A stretch of DNA of 64,000 bases from Candidatus Hydrogenedentota bacterium (lineage in GTDB: Bacteria > Hydrogenedentota > Hydrogenedentia > Hydrogenedentales > JAGMZX01). A model generated the notes under the pieces. It did not search any database and had not been told where the DNA came from. It saw only the letters and a program-made list of their open reading frames with translations. Where the stretch lies: contig JAKQEQ010000042.1 of the NCBI GenBank assembly GCA_029556545.1, positions 62,001 through 126,000 on the forward strand, read 5' to 3'. A program made the translations under genes and the position numbers. Shown here piece after piece: positions 1 to 8,214 of the stretch; the stretch's first letter is position 1; each line of letters opens with the position of its first letter.

Positions 1-174
1 ATCCGTGACATGGCCCTGCTGCAATTCGGCTACGACGTGTGGGCCCGTGAGATCAACACGAACTGGGCCATCGTCATGCTGTTCCTGGCGCTGTTTGTGG
101 GGGCGGCGGGGCTGGTCGCGTGGATGGCGGCGGTTACCGCGCGAGCGAAAGGAGTGGACGAGACCTATGCCTGA
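1..174 (+). CDS. C-terminal end of a membrane protein (partial)
   Basis: Reading frame 1 is open from the first base and stops at TGA 172-174, giving 57 residues of a protein whose start lies outside the window. It has one hydrophobic stretch (about residues 22-46), so the protein probably ends with a membrane anchor and a short charged tail. The stop overlaps the ATG of the Rieske gene (167), which indicates translational coupling and membership of the same respiratory operon. The fragment is too short to name; another subunit or electron-transfer partner of the cytochrome b complex is possible from context only. Confidence 0.7.
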   Translation: MRDMALLQFGYDVWAREINTNWAIVMLFLALFVGAAGLVAWMAAVTARAKGVDETYA

Positions 175-667
175 ACAGGAATCCAAGGGCGATCCCGCCC
201 CGGCAACGGAAATGTCGGAAGCGGTAAGCCGGCGCGCCTTCGCCGCGCGCGTGGGCTTGGGCGCGGTCGGCGCGTGCTACGCCGCGGCTTTCGGCTACCC
301 CGTGTATCGCTACCTTGCCGCGCCCGCCCGGGACGCTGCGGAGCTCGCGGCGATCACCGAAGTGACGATTCCCCGGGAGAACATCCCGCCCGCGGGATCC
401 GTGCTGATGTTCAAGTTCGGCGCGAAGCCCGCCATGCTGATTCACCACGCGGACGGGGGGAAGGTGTGCTTTTCGGCGGTCTGCACGCACCTTGGCTGCA
501 CGGTGCAGTACCAGGCGGCCGAGGACCACATCCATTGCGCGTGTCACGGCGGTGTGTACGACAGCCGCACGGGAAAAAACGTGAGCGGTCCGCCGCCGAA
601 ACCGCTCCCCCGATTTGACGTGATAGAGGAGACTCCCGATGGCCCAGTCGTCGTCAAGCGTGTCTGA
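167..667 (+). CDS. Rieske [2Fe-2S] iron-sulfur protein
   Basis: Translation from ATG 167 gives 166 residues. An SRRAF twin-arginine motif (residues 21-25) followed by a hydrophobic segment predicts TAT export and an N-terminal anchor. The cluster motifs are complete: CTHLGC (C106, H108, C111) and CACHG (C124, C126, H127), with both disulfide cysteines. The protein would carry electrons from quinol at the cytochrome b Qo site to a c-type heme. An in-frame ATG at position 5 would add 54 residues of shadow sequence, so the internal ATG was chosen; it overlaps the previous stop by 8 bp. The gene overlaps the cytochrome b gene by 29 bp. Confidence 0.93.
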   Translation: MPEQESKGDPAPATEMSEAVSRRAFAARVGLGAVGACYAAAFGYPVYRYLAAPARDAAELAAITEVTIPRENIPPAGSVLMFKFGAKPAMLIHHADGGKVCFSAVCTHLGCTVQYQAAEDHIHCACHGGVYDSRTGKNVSGPPPKPLPRFDVIEETPDGPVVVKRV

Positions 668-1760
668 CGCGCCGCCGCGCGGCCCGATCTACGAGTGGTT
701 AAATGATCGGCTCGGGCTCGATTGGTTCCTCGCGTTCGCGCGGAAGAAGACGGTCCCGGACCACGCCCACACCTTCTGGTACTACTGGGGCGGGATTTCG
801 CTGTTCTTCTTCGTGGTGCAGTTGGTGAGCGGCATCCTGCTGCTGATGTACTACCGTCCCGGCGAGCAGGCCTACGACTCCGTGCGCGAGATCACCTACG
901 CGATCGATTTCGGCTGGCTCATCCGCTCCGCGCACTCGTGGTCCGCGAACCTGATGGTGCTGGCCGTGTTCATCCACATGTTCTCCGTGTTCTTCATGAA
1001 GGCGTATCGCAAGCCCCGCGAGTTCGGGTGGTGGAGCGGCCTTGTCCTGCTCGGGCTGACCATGGTTTTCGGGTTCAGCGGCTACCTCCTGCCCATGGAC
1101 GACCTGGCCTATTTCGCGACCCAGGTCGGACTGAATATCCCGAAGAGCCTGCCCGGCATGGGGCCGATCATCGAGCAACTCGTGCAGGGCGGCCCGGACG
1201 TGTCGAGCGTCACCATACAACGGTTCTTCGCGCTGCACGTGGTCGTGCTGCCGCTGGTTTTCCTCGGCGTGCTCGCGTTCCACCTGTGGCTCGTGTTCAA
1301 ACACGGCAGCGCGCTGCCCCCTTCGGAGGAGGTCAAGCCGGAACCGCAGCGCCGCTCGATCCCGTTCTTCCCAAACTTCATGCTGAAAGACCTGGCGATG
1401 TGGCTGTTCGCGCTGAACCTGCTGACCCTGCTCGCGTTTCTCTACCCGTGGCCGCTCGGGCCCCAGGCGGACCCGCTCGCCGCCGCGCCCGAGGGCATTC
1501 ACCCCGAGTGGTATTTCATGAGCCAATTCCAGGCGCTCAAGGTGATTGGCCGCTACGTGCCCGGCATGGCGGGCGAATTGCTCGGCATCGGCCTGTTCTC
1601 GATGGGCGGCGTCCTCTGGGGCCTTATCCCCTTCTTCGATACCCGCAAGGCAGGTGCGGCCCGGGCGCGCGCAATCACGTGGTTCGGATTGGCGGTCGTG
1701 CTGGGGCTGGCGGCGCTGACCGTCATGGGATATTGGGAAGTATGGAGCGTCGCGGAATGA
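639..1760 (+). CDS. cytochrome b of a bc-type quinol oxidoreductase (fused b6/subunit IV form)
   Basis: This 373-residue polytopic protein carries the two histidine pairs that ligate hemes bL and bH (H99/H200 and H113/H215). The pairs are separated by 13 and 14 residues; the 14-residue spacing is typical of b6-type proteins. A PEWY Qo-site motif (residues 289-292) lies in the C-terminal half, so b6-like and subunit-IV-like parts are in one chain. The start has a strong GAGGAG ribosome site and overlaps the Rieske gene. Together with the Rieske protein it should form a quinol-oxidising complex in the inner membrane. Confidence 0.93.
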   Translation: MAQSSSSVSDAPPRGPIYEWLNDRLGLDWFLAFARKKTVPDHAHTFWYYWGGISLFFFVVQLVSGILLLMYYRPGEQAYDSVREITYAIDFGWLIRSAHSWSANLMVLAVFIHMFSVFFMKAYRKPREFGWWSGLVLLGLTMVFGFSGYLLPMDDLAYFATQVGLNIPKSLPGMGPIIEQLVQGGPDVSSVTIQRFFALHVVVLPLVFLGVLAFHLWLVFKHGSALPPSEEVKPEPQRRSIPFFPNFMLKDLAMWLFALNLLTLLAFLYPWPLGPQADPLAAAPEGIHPEWYFMSQFQALKVIGRYVPGMAGELLGIGLFSMGGVLWGLIPFFDTRKAGAARARAITWFGLAVVLGLAALTVMGYWEVWSVAE

Positions 1761-1806
1761 GAATTGGGGATCTTCCCTGGTTCTTCAGTCGTTTGGGAGA
1801 ATTGAG

Positions 1807-3210
1807 ATGAATTACCCCCTCTGGGACGTGCCCGTCATCGGCGGCATGTGGGTCATTGGCGGGATCGCGATCATCCACGTGATGATCTCGCATTTCGCCA
1901 TCGGCGGCGGCTTCTATTTGCCAATGGCCGAGCGAAAGGCCCTGCGCGAAGGCCGCGACGACTGGATGCAAGTCCTTCGGAAGCACGCGAAGTTCTTCAT
2001 GGTGCTCACGGCGGTCTTCGGCGCGGTGACCGGCGTCGGCATCTGGTTCTCGATCGGTCTGGCCAATCCCGAGGGCACCAGCACGCTTATTCACAACTTC
2101 GTGTTCGGCTGGGCCATGGAATACGCGTTCTTCCTCGCGGAGATCACGGCCGCCGCGGTCTATTACTACACCTGGGGCCGTGTCTCCGACCGCCTCCATC
2201 TGATGATCGGCTGGATATACGCCGGGACCGCATGGATGAGCCTCGTCATCATCAACGGCATCCTCGCGTTCATGCTCACGCCCGGCCGCGCGTGGCTCGA
2301 AGTCGCGGGCACAGGCGACGAGGCGGCGCGCTTCTGGAGCGCCTTCTTCAATCCGACCTACTTCCCGAGCCTCGCGCTGCGCACCCTGGTGTGCATCTCC
2401 CTGGCGGGCATCTGGGCGTTCGTCACCGCAAGCCGTATCGACAGTTATGCCCAACCGAGACTCAAGACCGAAGTGCTGCGCTGGTCCGTCAAATGGCTTA
2501 TCCCGTCCTTTGTGCTGTTGCCGTTCTGCTTCGCCTGGTACCTCGCCATGGTCCCCGAGCAACAGTTGAATCTCCTCGAACTCGGCATCAGCACCATCGG
2601 CCAAGGCACCTTCACCCAGGTCACCCGCGCCGCGCTCGTGACCGTGATGACCTCCGCGACCATCGCCGCCATAGCCTACCTCTTCGCGTGGCGGCATCCC
2701 CTCGACTTCAACTTCGGCCACGCCTGCGCGCTGTTGTTCCTGGCGTTCGCGGCCACCGGCGCCACCGAATACGCCCGCGAGATGCTGCGCAAGCCCTACG
2801 TCGTCGGCGATCACATGTACTCGAACGGCGTGCGCAAGAGCGACGTCGATCGCTTCAACCGCGACGGCTACCTGACGCGCAGCCCCTGGGCCCGCCCCGC
2901 GGAACGCGCGGGCGTAGCGGCTGTGGTGACTTCAGGTTCCCAGGTTGAGGCCGCGCACCTGGGCCGGGGCTGGCTCATGTTCCGCGGCCAGTGCATGGCC
3001 TGCCACACCATAGACGGCTACCGATCGATGCGCCGGCTTCTGGCCGACCGCGATCGCGAGGCCATCGGCAGCATCCTTACCATGCTCCACGAATACAAGG
3101 AAGACTCGACATACCGCGCGTACATGCCGCCGCTCGTCGGCTTGCCTGAGGAGGTCGATGCGCTCGGCGACTACCTCGCCACCCTGACGCCCAAGCCCGG
3201 CAATACGTGA
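1807..3210 (+). CDS. cytochrome bd-like oxygen reductase subunit fused to a c-type cytochrome
   Basis: The 467-residue protein starts after a GGGAGA ribosome site 46 bp downstream of cytochrome b. The first about 330 residues are strongly hydrophobic with several transmembrane helices and resemble CydA, including an early histidine-rich helix (HVMISHF) and a GWAMEYAFF helix. The C-terminal part is soluble and has one CxxCH heme c site (CMACH, residues 396-400). CydA-like proteins with heme c have been described as the OR-C type of the bd superfamily. The c-heme and the neighbouring Rieske/cytochrome b genes suggest it takes electrons from that complex rather than directly from quinol. No CydB is visible here. 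Confidence 0.8.
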   Translation: MNYPLWDVPVIGGMWVIGGIAIIHVMISHFAIGGGFYLPMAERKALREGRDDWMQVLRKHAKFFMVLTAVFGAVTGVGIWFSIGLANPEGTSTLIHNFVFGWAMEYAFFLAEITAAAVYYYTWGRVSDRLHLMIGWIYAGTAWMSLVIINGILAFMLTPGRAWLEVAGTGDEAARFWSAFFNPTYFPSLALRTLVCISLAGIWAFVTASRIDSYAQPRLKTEVLRWSVKWLIPSFVLLPFCFAWYLAMVPEQQLNLLELGISTIGQGTFTQVTRAALVTVMTSATIAAIAYLFAWRHPLDFNFGHACALLFLAFAATGATEYAREMLRKPYVVGDHMYSNGVRKSDVDRFNRDGYLTRSPWARPAERAGVAAVVTSGSQVEAAHLGRGWLMFRGQCMACHTIDGYRSMRRLLADRDREAIGSILTMLHEYKEDSTYRAYMPPLVGLPEEVDALGDYLATLTPKPGNT

Positions 3211-3287
3211 TCAAGTTCGCCGTCATCGTTGTCGTCCAGGTGCGGCTTTCGATGCAACTGCGGTACAATGTTTTCAGCCCGCCCGAC

Positions 3288-3371
3288 GGAGGGTTAGCGT
3301 AATTGGTAACGCACCGGTCTTGAAAACCGGCGCCTTCGGGCTTGGGGGTTCGAGTCCCCCACCCTCCGCCA
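3288..3371 (+). tRNA. tRNA-Ser(UGA)
   Basis: A complete cloverleaf can be drawn. The acceptor stem is GGAGGGT/ACCCTCC, the D arm GCGT...ACGC, the anticodon stem CCGGT/ACCGG with loop CTTGAAA (anticodon UGA), a 13-nt variable arm with a GCC/GGC stem, the T arm GGGGG-TTCGAGT-CCCCC, discriminator G and an encoded CCA. Serine identity fits the long variable arm and G73. The 3' part, from the anticodon stem onward, is the integration target of the adjoining island, and the gene remains intact after insertion. Confidence 0.96.
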
Positions 3372-3373
3372 TC
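3315..3373 (+). repeat. left attachment site (attL), 59-bp direct repeat
   Basis: This copy starts in the anticodon stem of tRNA-Ser and runs two bases past the CCA. It is identical to 54414-54472. Left of the repeat the sequences differ (gcac versus ggga); right of it they differ again (actg versus cccg). The anticodon loop is a usual crossover site for tyrosine integrases. Confidence 0.93.
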
Positions 3374-3477
3374 ACTGTAAACACGCACAATACCCCCGAA
3401 AACACAAGCGATTCCGCAAACAGCCCGCCGGTTCCGTAAGTGACCCCAAGCGCCCCCAAGCGTTCTCAAGAGTCGTT

Positions 3478-3506
3478 AATTCGTCCAAAATTCGTCCAGG
3501 TAAGTC
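3478..3506 (+). repeat. ATTCGTCCA repeat, candidate integrase arm site (left)
   Basis: ATTCGTCCA occurs twice, 12 bp apart, followed by GG and TAAGTC, 105 bp inside the left att core. A closely related block lies at 54356-54392 next to the right core. Matching repeats at both ends of an integrated element suggest integrase arm-binding sites; this is inference. Confidence 0.45.
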
Positions 3507-3860
3507 GGCGCTTCACCCGTATCCTTTTCTCCGAGGACACGTCCGCGATCCTGTAATTCCACCAGCCGGTGGCCTTTCACCCTCATGATCGGAAATCCCG
3601 ACCCGCCTCCGTACCCGCGGGCATGTCCGGCGGCCCGTCATCCGGCCCGCGGACCCGCACCCGAAACCCGCTCGCCGGAGGCGGCGATAGTCCGTTCTTC
3701 CCCTGCTCCCGGCACAGGCGTGTTCCGCCGATAAGTCCGTGTTTTCGGTCATACCTCGGGCGCGCTACCACATTTGTAAGTGCCTGTCAGGACACCCCTT
3801 AGAAAACCGACTTGACTTCTGGTATATCCCTGTGGTCAAGCGCACATCCCATGCGACTGC

Positions 3861-3889
3861 TTGACTCGGGCGCGGAGAACAGGTACGCT
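3861..3889 (+). promoter_or_regulatory. weak candidate sigma-70 promoter for the PLD/helicase remnant
   Basis: TTGACT (3861-3866) and TACGCT (3884-3889) are separated by 17 bp, 59 bp before the GTG at 3948. The -35 is good but the -10 is poor. Confidence 0.3.
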
Positions 3890-3947
3890 CTAGTGGATTT
3901 GCACCGTAACAAGGGGAGCGTTTTTCGCGAACTCGACCGGAGGGATT

Positions 3948-4280
3948 GTGCCTCGGATTTTCGACAATATCGGCGAGTCGCTTCTGCCCGCCTTGCAGAA
4001 CACGCTTAAGCTGTCTCATCGGGCGGATTTCTGTGTTGGATACTTCAATCTTCGCGGTTGGCGGCTCGTGGATTCCCTGACGACGGCACCCTGGGAAGTA
4101 GCCCGGCAGCCCGCCAATGAAGGGATGCACCGGACGGACGAACTGGACGACGGCGTGCGCAACCCGCCGTCAGTTCTTTTCGGGGCTCTTGAGAGAATCA
4201 CCTGCCGAAAACGCATTCCACAGTCTCAGGCGGCGACGGCGACGGCAAATCTTCCGCGCACGCTGCGGTCCCAGACGTAG
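3948..4280 (+). pseudogene. N-terminal remnant of a PLD-domain/helicase defence protein
   Basis: A GTG start at 3948 follows a GGAGGGA ribosome site. The first about 45 residues (beginning MPRIFDNI, with [12 protein letters not shown]) match what I recall as the conserved N-terminus of long phospholipase-D-like DEAD/SNF2 helicases of defence islands. Those proteins run to about 1000 residues. Here the resemblance stops near 4085 and the frame continues as low-complexity sequence to a stop at 4278-4280, overlapping the 3' end of hsdR on the other strand. The gene appears to have been cut, keeping only its promoter end. The product is probably non-functional. Confidence 0.6.
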
Positions 4281-7200
4281 TCGTATACCCGCTTCACAAG
4301 CGTCTCGGTTTCCTCTTCGGAAAACGGCGGTTGGGGAAGGCTCTGCCAGAGCGAATCCCGAATTACTGTTTCCACCTGGGCTTGCGTGGCAGCATTCTTC
4401 GTCCAGTCGTGCATCGGTTCGAGCAGTTGGACAAGCGTACTCAACAGGGACCGGCTGGCCTGTTTGAGCCGCTCCCGGTCGGCTTTACTGATGTCCTCCC
4501 GGAACAGCATCTGGAACAGGGCGTACTCGGTCTCGGAAAGCCCTTCCTCCGCTGCTTTCCGCTGTTCCGCGTCGAGTTCCTGGGCGAGTGCAACCAGTCT
4601 CGTGAAAGTCTCCTCCACGGAGACTCGGTCCTTTTCCCGGTTGTAGTCGGCGATGATTTCCTGATACCGCTTGTAGTAATCCATCCGCGCCGGGTTGACG
4701 GCAAGCATGGCGGCCAGCTTCTCTTCCACAAGTTGGCAGAGGTCCTGGACCGCCGTATGCTTCCGGGTCACTCGCGACGCGAATTCCTCCCGCAACCGCT
4801 CGAAATCAATCGTGCTCAGGTCCACCGCGAGACCCTCGGCGCGGTCGTCGCCGGGCTGCTGCGCGCGGATGGCCTCGTTGACGATTCGATGTATTTCCTT
4901 CAAGACCTCCGTGACGTCGGCCGTGTCGCGCCGCTCCAAGAGCTTCCTGTAAATGGTCTCGATATTGTCATGCCGCTCCACGTAGGCGTAGGCGCCAGGC
5001 TCCGTGACCAGGGCCTTGAACCGGGAAAACACCTGGCGCGCGATGATCTCGAATTTCCGTCTTGCCGCATCTGACGTGTAAAGCACCTCGACGGCGTCGC
5101 GCAACGCCTCGATTCGGTCGAAGCCGCGCGCGCCGGCGAACCTGCCCGGATCAAACCCCAAGGCGCGGAGATGCCCCTCAGCGGCCTCGATGGCATCCAC
5201 GAGCGCCGCGACAAGCGCCTCGATAGGCTCTGCGACGTCTTCCACTCCGCCCGCGCCGTCGTCGTCAACGCCCTCATCCCCGAGCGCGTACTGCGCAAGC
5301 GCCTCCCGCAGGCTTCGCAGCATGCCGTTGTAGTCCACGATAACGCCGCACTCCTTGCCGGGGTACACCCGGTTGGGGCGGGCAATCGCCTGCATCAGCG
5401 TATGCGCTTTCATCGGCTTATCGATGTACAACGTCGAGAGACACTCGACGTCGAAGCCCGTCAGCCACATGGCGCACACAATGGCCACGCGGAATGGATG
5501 TTCCGGGTCCTTGAAGGCGTCCTCGACGCTGACGCGGCGCCCGTCCGGCGTCTCGAAGCCGAATTTCATGACGGTGCGATGGGGGATGATATCAACGCCC
5601 CACCGCTGGAAGTCCCGCACCTCGTTCTGCGCCTCGCTGATGATGAACTCGATGATCGCGCTTTCCATCCACGCGATTTGCCCGCGCAGGGCGGTTATCT
5701 TTCGCAGGACGGCCTCGCGCTCATCTTCATCGGAACAAGCCGCGAACGCCGACTCCACCGCCGCCAATTCGCCCCGCAGCGCGGCTGTCTTCGCGTCCCA
5801 ACGGGGCATGATCCGCTGATGCATGCGCCCGCACGTGATCTTGTCGATGCACACCATCATCGACTTGCCGCTTTCCCATCGAGCGGCGCAATGTTCGACA
5901 AAATCGTCCGCCAGCTTGTCCAGCCGGTCATCCGCGGTAATGACTTCGTAATCCTGCCCGAGCAACCGCTCGAGCAGTGCCGTCTGGTCCACATCGAGTT
6001 CGGCCTCTTCGATCTTTTCGGCGATCTGGTCGTTCAGGTCGAGCCGCGCGATGCCCAATTTTTCGCCCCGGCTCTCGTAGACCAGTTTGACCGTTGAATT
6101 GTCTTCCTCCGAACGCTTGAAATCGTACCGGGAAACGTAATCGCCGAAAATGCGTCGTGTCAGTTCGTCATGTTTGAACAAGGGCGTGCCCGTGAACCCG
6201 ATGAACGAAGCGTTCGGCAGGGCCAGCCGCATGTTCCGCGCGAATTTGCCCGCCTGCGTGCGGTGCGCCTCGTCCGAGATCACGATGATGTCGTCGCGCT
6301 CGCTGTAGGGCGCGGTCACGTCCTGATTGAACTTGTGGATGAGGCTGAAGATGAAGCCGTGGTTCTCGCCGAGCAGGCGACGCAGGTCGTCGCCCGAGGC
6401 CGCGCGCGGCGTCTGTTCATTCGCCACGCCGCAGCCCACAAAGGTGCGGAACAACTGCTCGTCGAGGTCTTCCCGGTCCGTCATCAACACGAACGTGAAG
6501 TTGCCCGGCACCACGCGCCGCACCTTCTCCGCGAAAAACACCATCGAATACGACTTGCCGCTCCCCTGCGTGTGCCAGAACACGCCCAGGCGCCCGAGGT
6601 CGGGGTGCGCGCGCTCGATCACTTGCAGCAGTTCCGTTTCTCTTCGCGGGAGCGCCCTGGCGGCCTCGCCTTCTTCGGCGGCCTTCTTCGGCACCGAACG
6701 CTGTATCTCATAGCGAAGCAGGCGCTCTTCCGGCGGATATTCGCGCTTCAAGTCCTCCTGACGCCGCACCGACGCTACCGCGCGGTTAACGCCCAGCACC
6801 TGATGGTTCCGCGCCATTATCTTCCGCGTGCCACCCGCGCGGCTGTCGTCGAACAACACAAAATTCTCGATCAGATCGAGCAGCCGATCCTTCGCAAGCA
6901 TCCCCTCGACCAGCGCCTGCGCGTCCAGCCGCGCCGTGGACTGCTCGTCGTCCCGCTTCCACTCCGCGAAATGCTCCCACCGGCCCGTGATCGTGCCGTA
7001 CCGCGCCCGGTCGCCGTTACTGACCACCAGAAATGCGTTGTGGTGGAACGCGTGCGCGATCGTGTATTCGTTCAGGTAATCGGTCAGGTTCTTGTCGAAT
7101 CCCTCGCGGATGTTCTTGTAGACCGCCTTCAACTCGATGAAGACCAGCGGCAGCCCGTTTACGAAACACACCAGGTCCGCGCGTCGGTTGTAATGCGGCA

Positions 7201-7642
7201 CGCGCACCCCCTGTATCTTCAACTCGCGCACCGCCAGAAAGCGGTTATTCGCCGGTGCCCGGAAGTCGATCACCCGCGCCCGTGCGTACTGCGTCTCGCC
7301 GGACCCGTCCCGCCACTCGACCGGCACCCCATTCCGGATATACCCGTGGAACTCCCGGTTGTGCTGCACCAGCGACCGCGAATAATCCACCCGCGTCAGT
7401 TTTTCGACCGCCTGCTCGACTGCTTCCCCCGGCAATTCCGGATTCAACCGGACCACCGCCGCCCGCAAGTCCCGCGTCAGCACCACCTCCCGCTCCGAAC
7501 CCCGCCCCAGCAGCCCCGACGGCCCGAACGTCTCCTCGTTCCACGCGAAACACGTCTCCCAACCCAGCGCTTCCTCAAGGTGCCGCGCCACGGTCTCCTG
7601 GACCAGCCGGTCTTCGCTGTTGATGTCCGTAATCAACGCCAA
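4226..7642 (-). CDS. hsdR: type I restriction enzyme R subunit (HsdR)
   Basis: The 1138-residue protein is full length for the family. An N-terminal nuclease domain has the PD-(D/E)xK residues D156, E170 and K172 (FIELK). It is followed by an SF2 translocase with Walker A TQGSGKS (358-364) and DEAH (457-460), and a C-terminal helical part for docking on HsdM/HsdS. It cleaves unmodified DNA after ATP-driven translocation. The start is TTG at 7642, preceded by AGAAAGG, which lies inside a repeated upstream element (7650-7683). The gene is the last of the restriction operon and is separated from hsdM/hsdS by an AAA+ gene and a subtilase gene. Confidence 0.93.
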   Translation of the reverse strand: MALITDINSEDRLVQETVARHLEEALGWETCFAWNEETFGPSGLLGRGSEREVVLTRDLRAAVVRLNPELPGEAVEQAVEKLTRVDYSRSLVQHNREFHGYIRNGVPVEWRDGSGETQYARARVIDFRAPANNRFLAVRELKIQGVRVPHYNRRADLVCFVNGLPLVFIELKAVYKNIREGFDKNLTDYLNEYTIAHAFHHNAFLVVSNGDRARYGTITGRWEHFAEWKRDDEQSTARLDAQALVEGMLAKDRLLDLIENFVLFDDSRAGGTRKIMARNHQVLGVNRAVASVRRQEDLKREYPPEERLLRYEIQRSVPKKAAEEGEAARALPRRETELLQVIERAHPDLGRLGVFWHTQGSGKSYSMVFFAEKVRRVVPGNFTFVLMTDREDLDEQLFRTFVGCGVANEQTPRAASGDDLRRLLGENHGFIFSLIHKFNQDVTAPYSERDDIIVISDEAHRTQAGKFARNMRLALPNASFIGFTGTPLFKHDELTRRIFGDYVSRYDFKRSEEDNSTVKLVYESRGEKLGIARLDLNDQIAEKIEEAELDVDQTALLERLLGQDYEVITADDRLDKLADDFVEHCAARWESGKSMMVCIDKITCGRMHQRIMPRWDAKTAALRGELAAVESAFAACSDEDEREAVLRKITALRGQIAWMESAIIEFIISEAQNEVRDFQRWGVDIIPHRTVMKFGFETPDGRRVSVEDAFKDPEHPFRVAIVCAMWLTGFDVECLSTLYIDKPMKAHTLMQAIARPNRVYPGKECGVIVDYNGMLRSLREALAQYALGDEGVDDDGAGGVEDVAEPIEALVAALVDAIEAAEGHLRALGFDPGRFAGARGFDRIEALRDAVEVLYTSDAARRKFEIIARQVFSRFKALVTEPGAYAYVERHDNIETIYRKLLERRDTADVTEVLKEIHRIVNEAIRAQQPGDDRAEGLAVDLSTIDFERLREEFASRVTRKHTAVQDLCQLVEEKLAAMLAVNPARMDYYKRYQEIIADYNREKDRVSVEETFTRLVALAQELDAEQRKAAEEGLSETEYALFQMLFREDISKADRERLKQASRSLLSTLVQLLEPMHDWTKNAATQAQVETVIRDSLWQSLPQPPFSEEETETLVKRVYDYVWDRSVRGRFAVAVAA

Positions 7643-7649
7643 TCGGCCT

Positions 7650-7683
7650 TTCTAAAGGACACTCAGCCCAATTCTAAAGGACA
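7650..7683 (-). promoter_or_regulatory. paired direct repeats over the hsdR ribosome site
   Basis: TTCTAAAGGACA occurs at 7650-7661 and 7672-7683, exactly 22 bp apart (two helical turns). The proximal copy contains the AGAAAGG used as ribosome site on the - strand and an inverted CCTTT/AAAGG. A second, diverged pair with the same spacing lies at 7906-7939. A regulator or antisense control of hsdR could act here; none is identified. Confidence 0.45.
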
Positions 7684-7728
7684 TTCGGTTTTGGGCGCCA
7701 TTTATATAAAACATTGCGCTGCAATGCG

Positions 7729-8199
7729 TTACAGCAATTCATATCGTACAGGGTCTTTATAGACATCGGTTATTTGCAGCATTTTGGACTTTATGCCGTC
7801 TGTGGCCTCACGAGCCACGGGGACGGGAATAAACATGCCCGCAGTCGCTTGACCCAAGCCGCCATTCCTTCGCTGGTCGTGTCCGCAATCATCGCCTATC
7901 CGCCTTTCTATTGGACACTCGACGCAAGTCAATTGGACAATGCTCCAATTGTGCCCAATATGCAAATCCTTTCCATTGCACAGTTTACGAGATTTGAAGC
8001 GATCCGGTCTATTGACCCATTCAGGTATTTGTCCAATAGAACTCGGCCCACGACCTTCCAATTGCCTCGGGAAGACACCCGACTCAATTTGCCGATGCAG
8101 CAGCCCTTTCCACGCGGACTGCCACCTTGGCTCATCACGCAGATACTCTGCCAGCGTCGCTTGGGCCAGCCGGTCCTCGCTGTTGATGTCGGTGACCAT
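7729..8199 (-). pseudogene. decayed second copy of the hsdR 5' end
   Basis: The frame opens [20 protein letters not shown], which parallels the first residues of the intact HsdR ([20 protein letters not shown]). After about 25 residues the similarity is lost. Around 7878-7920 the DNA again resembles the hsdR start region (GTCCG-AATCA-CGCC-ATC-GCCTTTCTA--GGACACTC), and a short frame from ATG 7892 reads MIADTTSEG before stopping at 33 codons. The 572-bp gap between the subtilase gene and hsdR therefore holds at least two degraded hsdR-like starts, best explained by past duplication or replacement of hsdR. The MVTDINSED start lies just after the subtilase stop and keeps a GAGGTAG ribosome site. 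Confidence 0.55.
7906..7939 (-). promoter_or_regulatory. second pair of 22-bp-spaced repeats (ATTGGACA)
   Basis: ATTGGACA occurs at 7910-7917 (as TTCTATTGGACA) and at 7932-7939, spaced 22 bp like the AAAGGACA pair before hsdR. A third copy in inverse orientation, TGTCCAAT, is at 8030-8037. The element sits before the degenerate ATG at 7892. Confidence 0.4.
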
Positions 8200-8214
8200 G
8201 TGGATGTTATCGAT

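Larger units (their letters stand above)
3374..3947. other. non-coding left end of the island
   Basis: These 574 bp hold no convincing gene. Short open frames of 60-80 codons on both strands have shadow-like composition and no good ribosome site. The only structure seen is the repeated TTCGTCCA element at 3478-3506 and a weak promoter near 3861-3889. An excisionase gene might be expected here but none can be supported. Confidence 0.5.

Noticed and set aside
3077-3469. 130-codon - strand frame over the tRNA gene
   Set aside because: It translates the complement of tRNA-Ser and the end of the bd-like gene; no ribosome site.
3583-3771. Possible excisionase gene in the left end of the island
   Set aside because: The 62-codon frame has no HTH pattern and no ribosome site.
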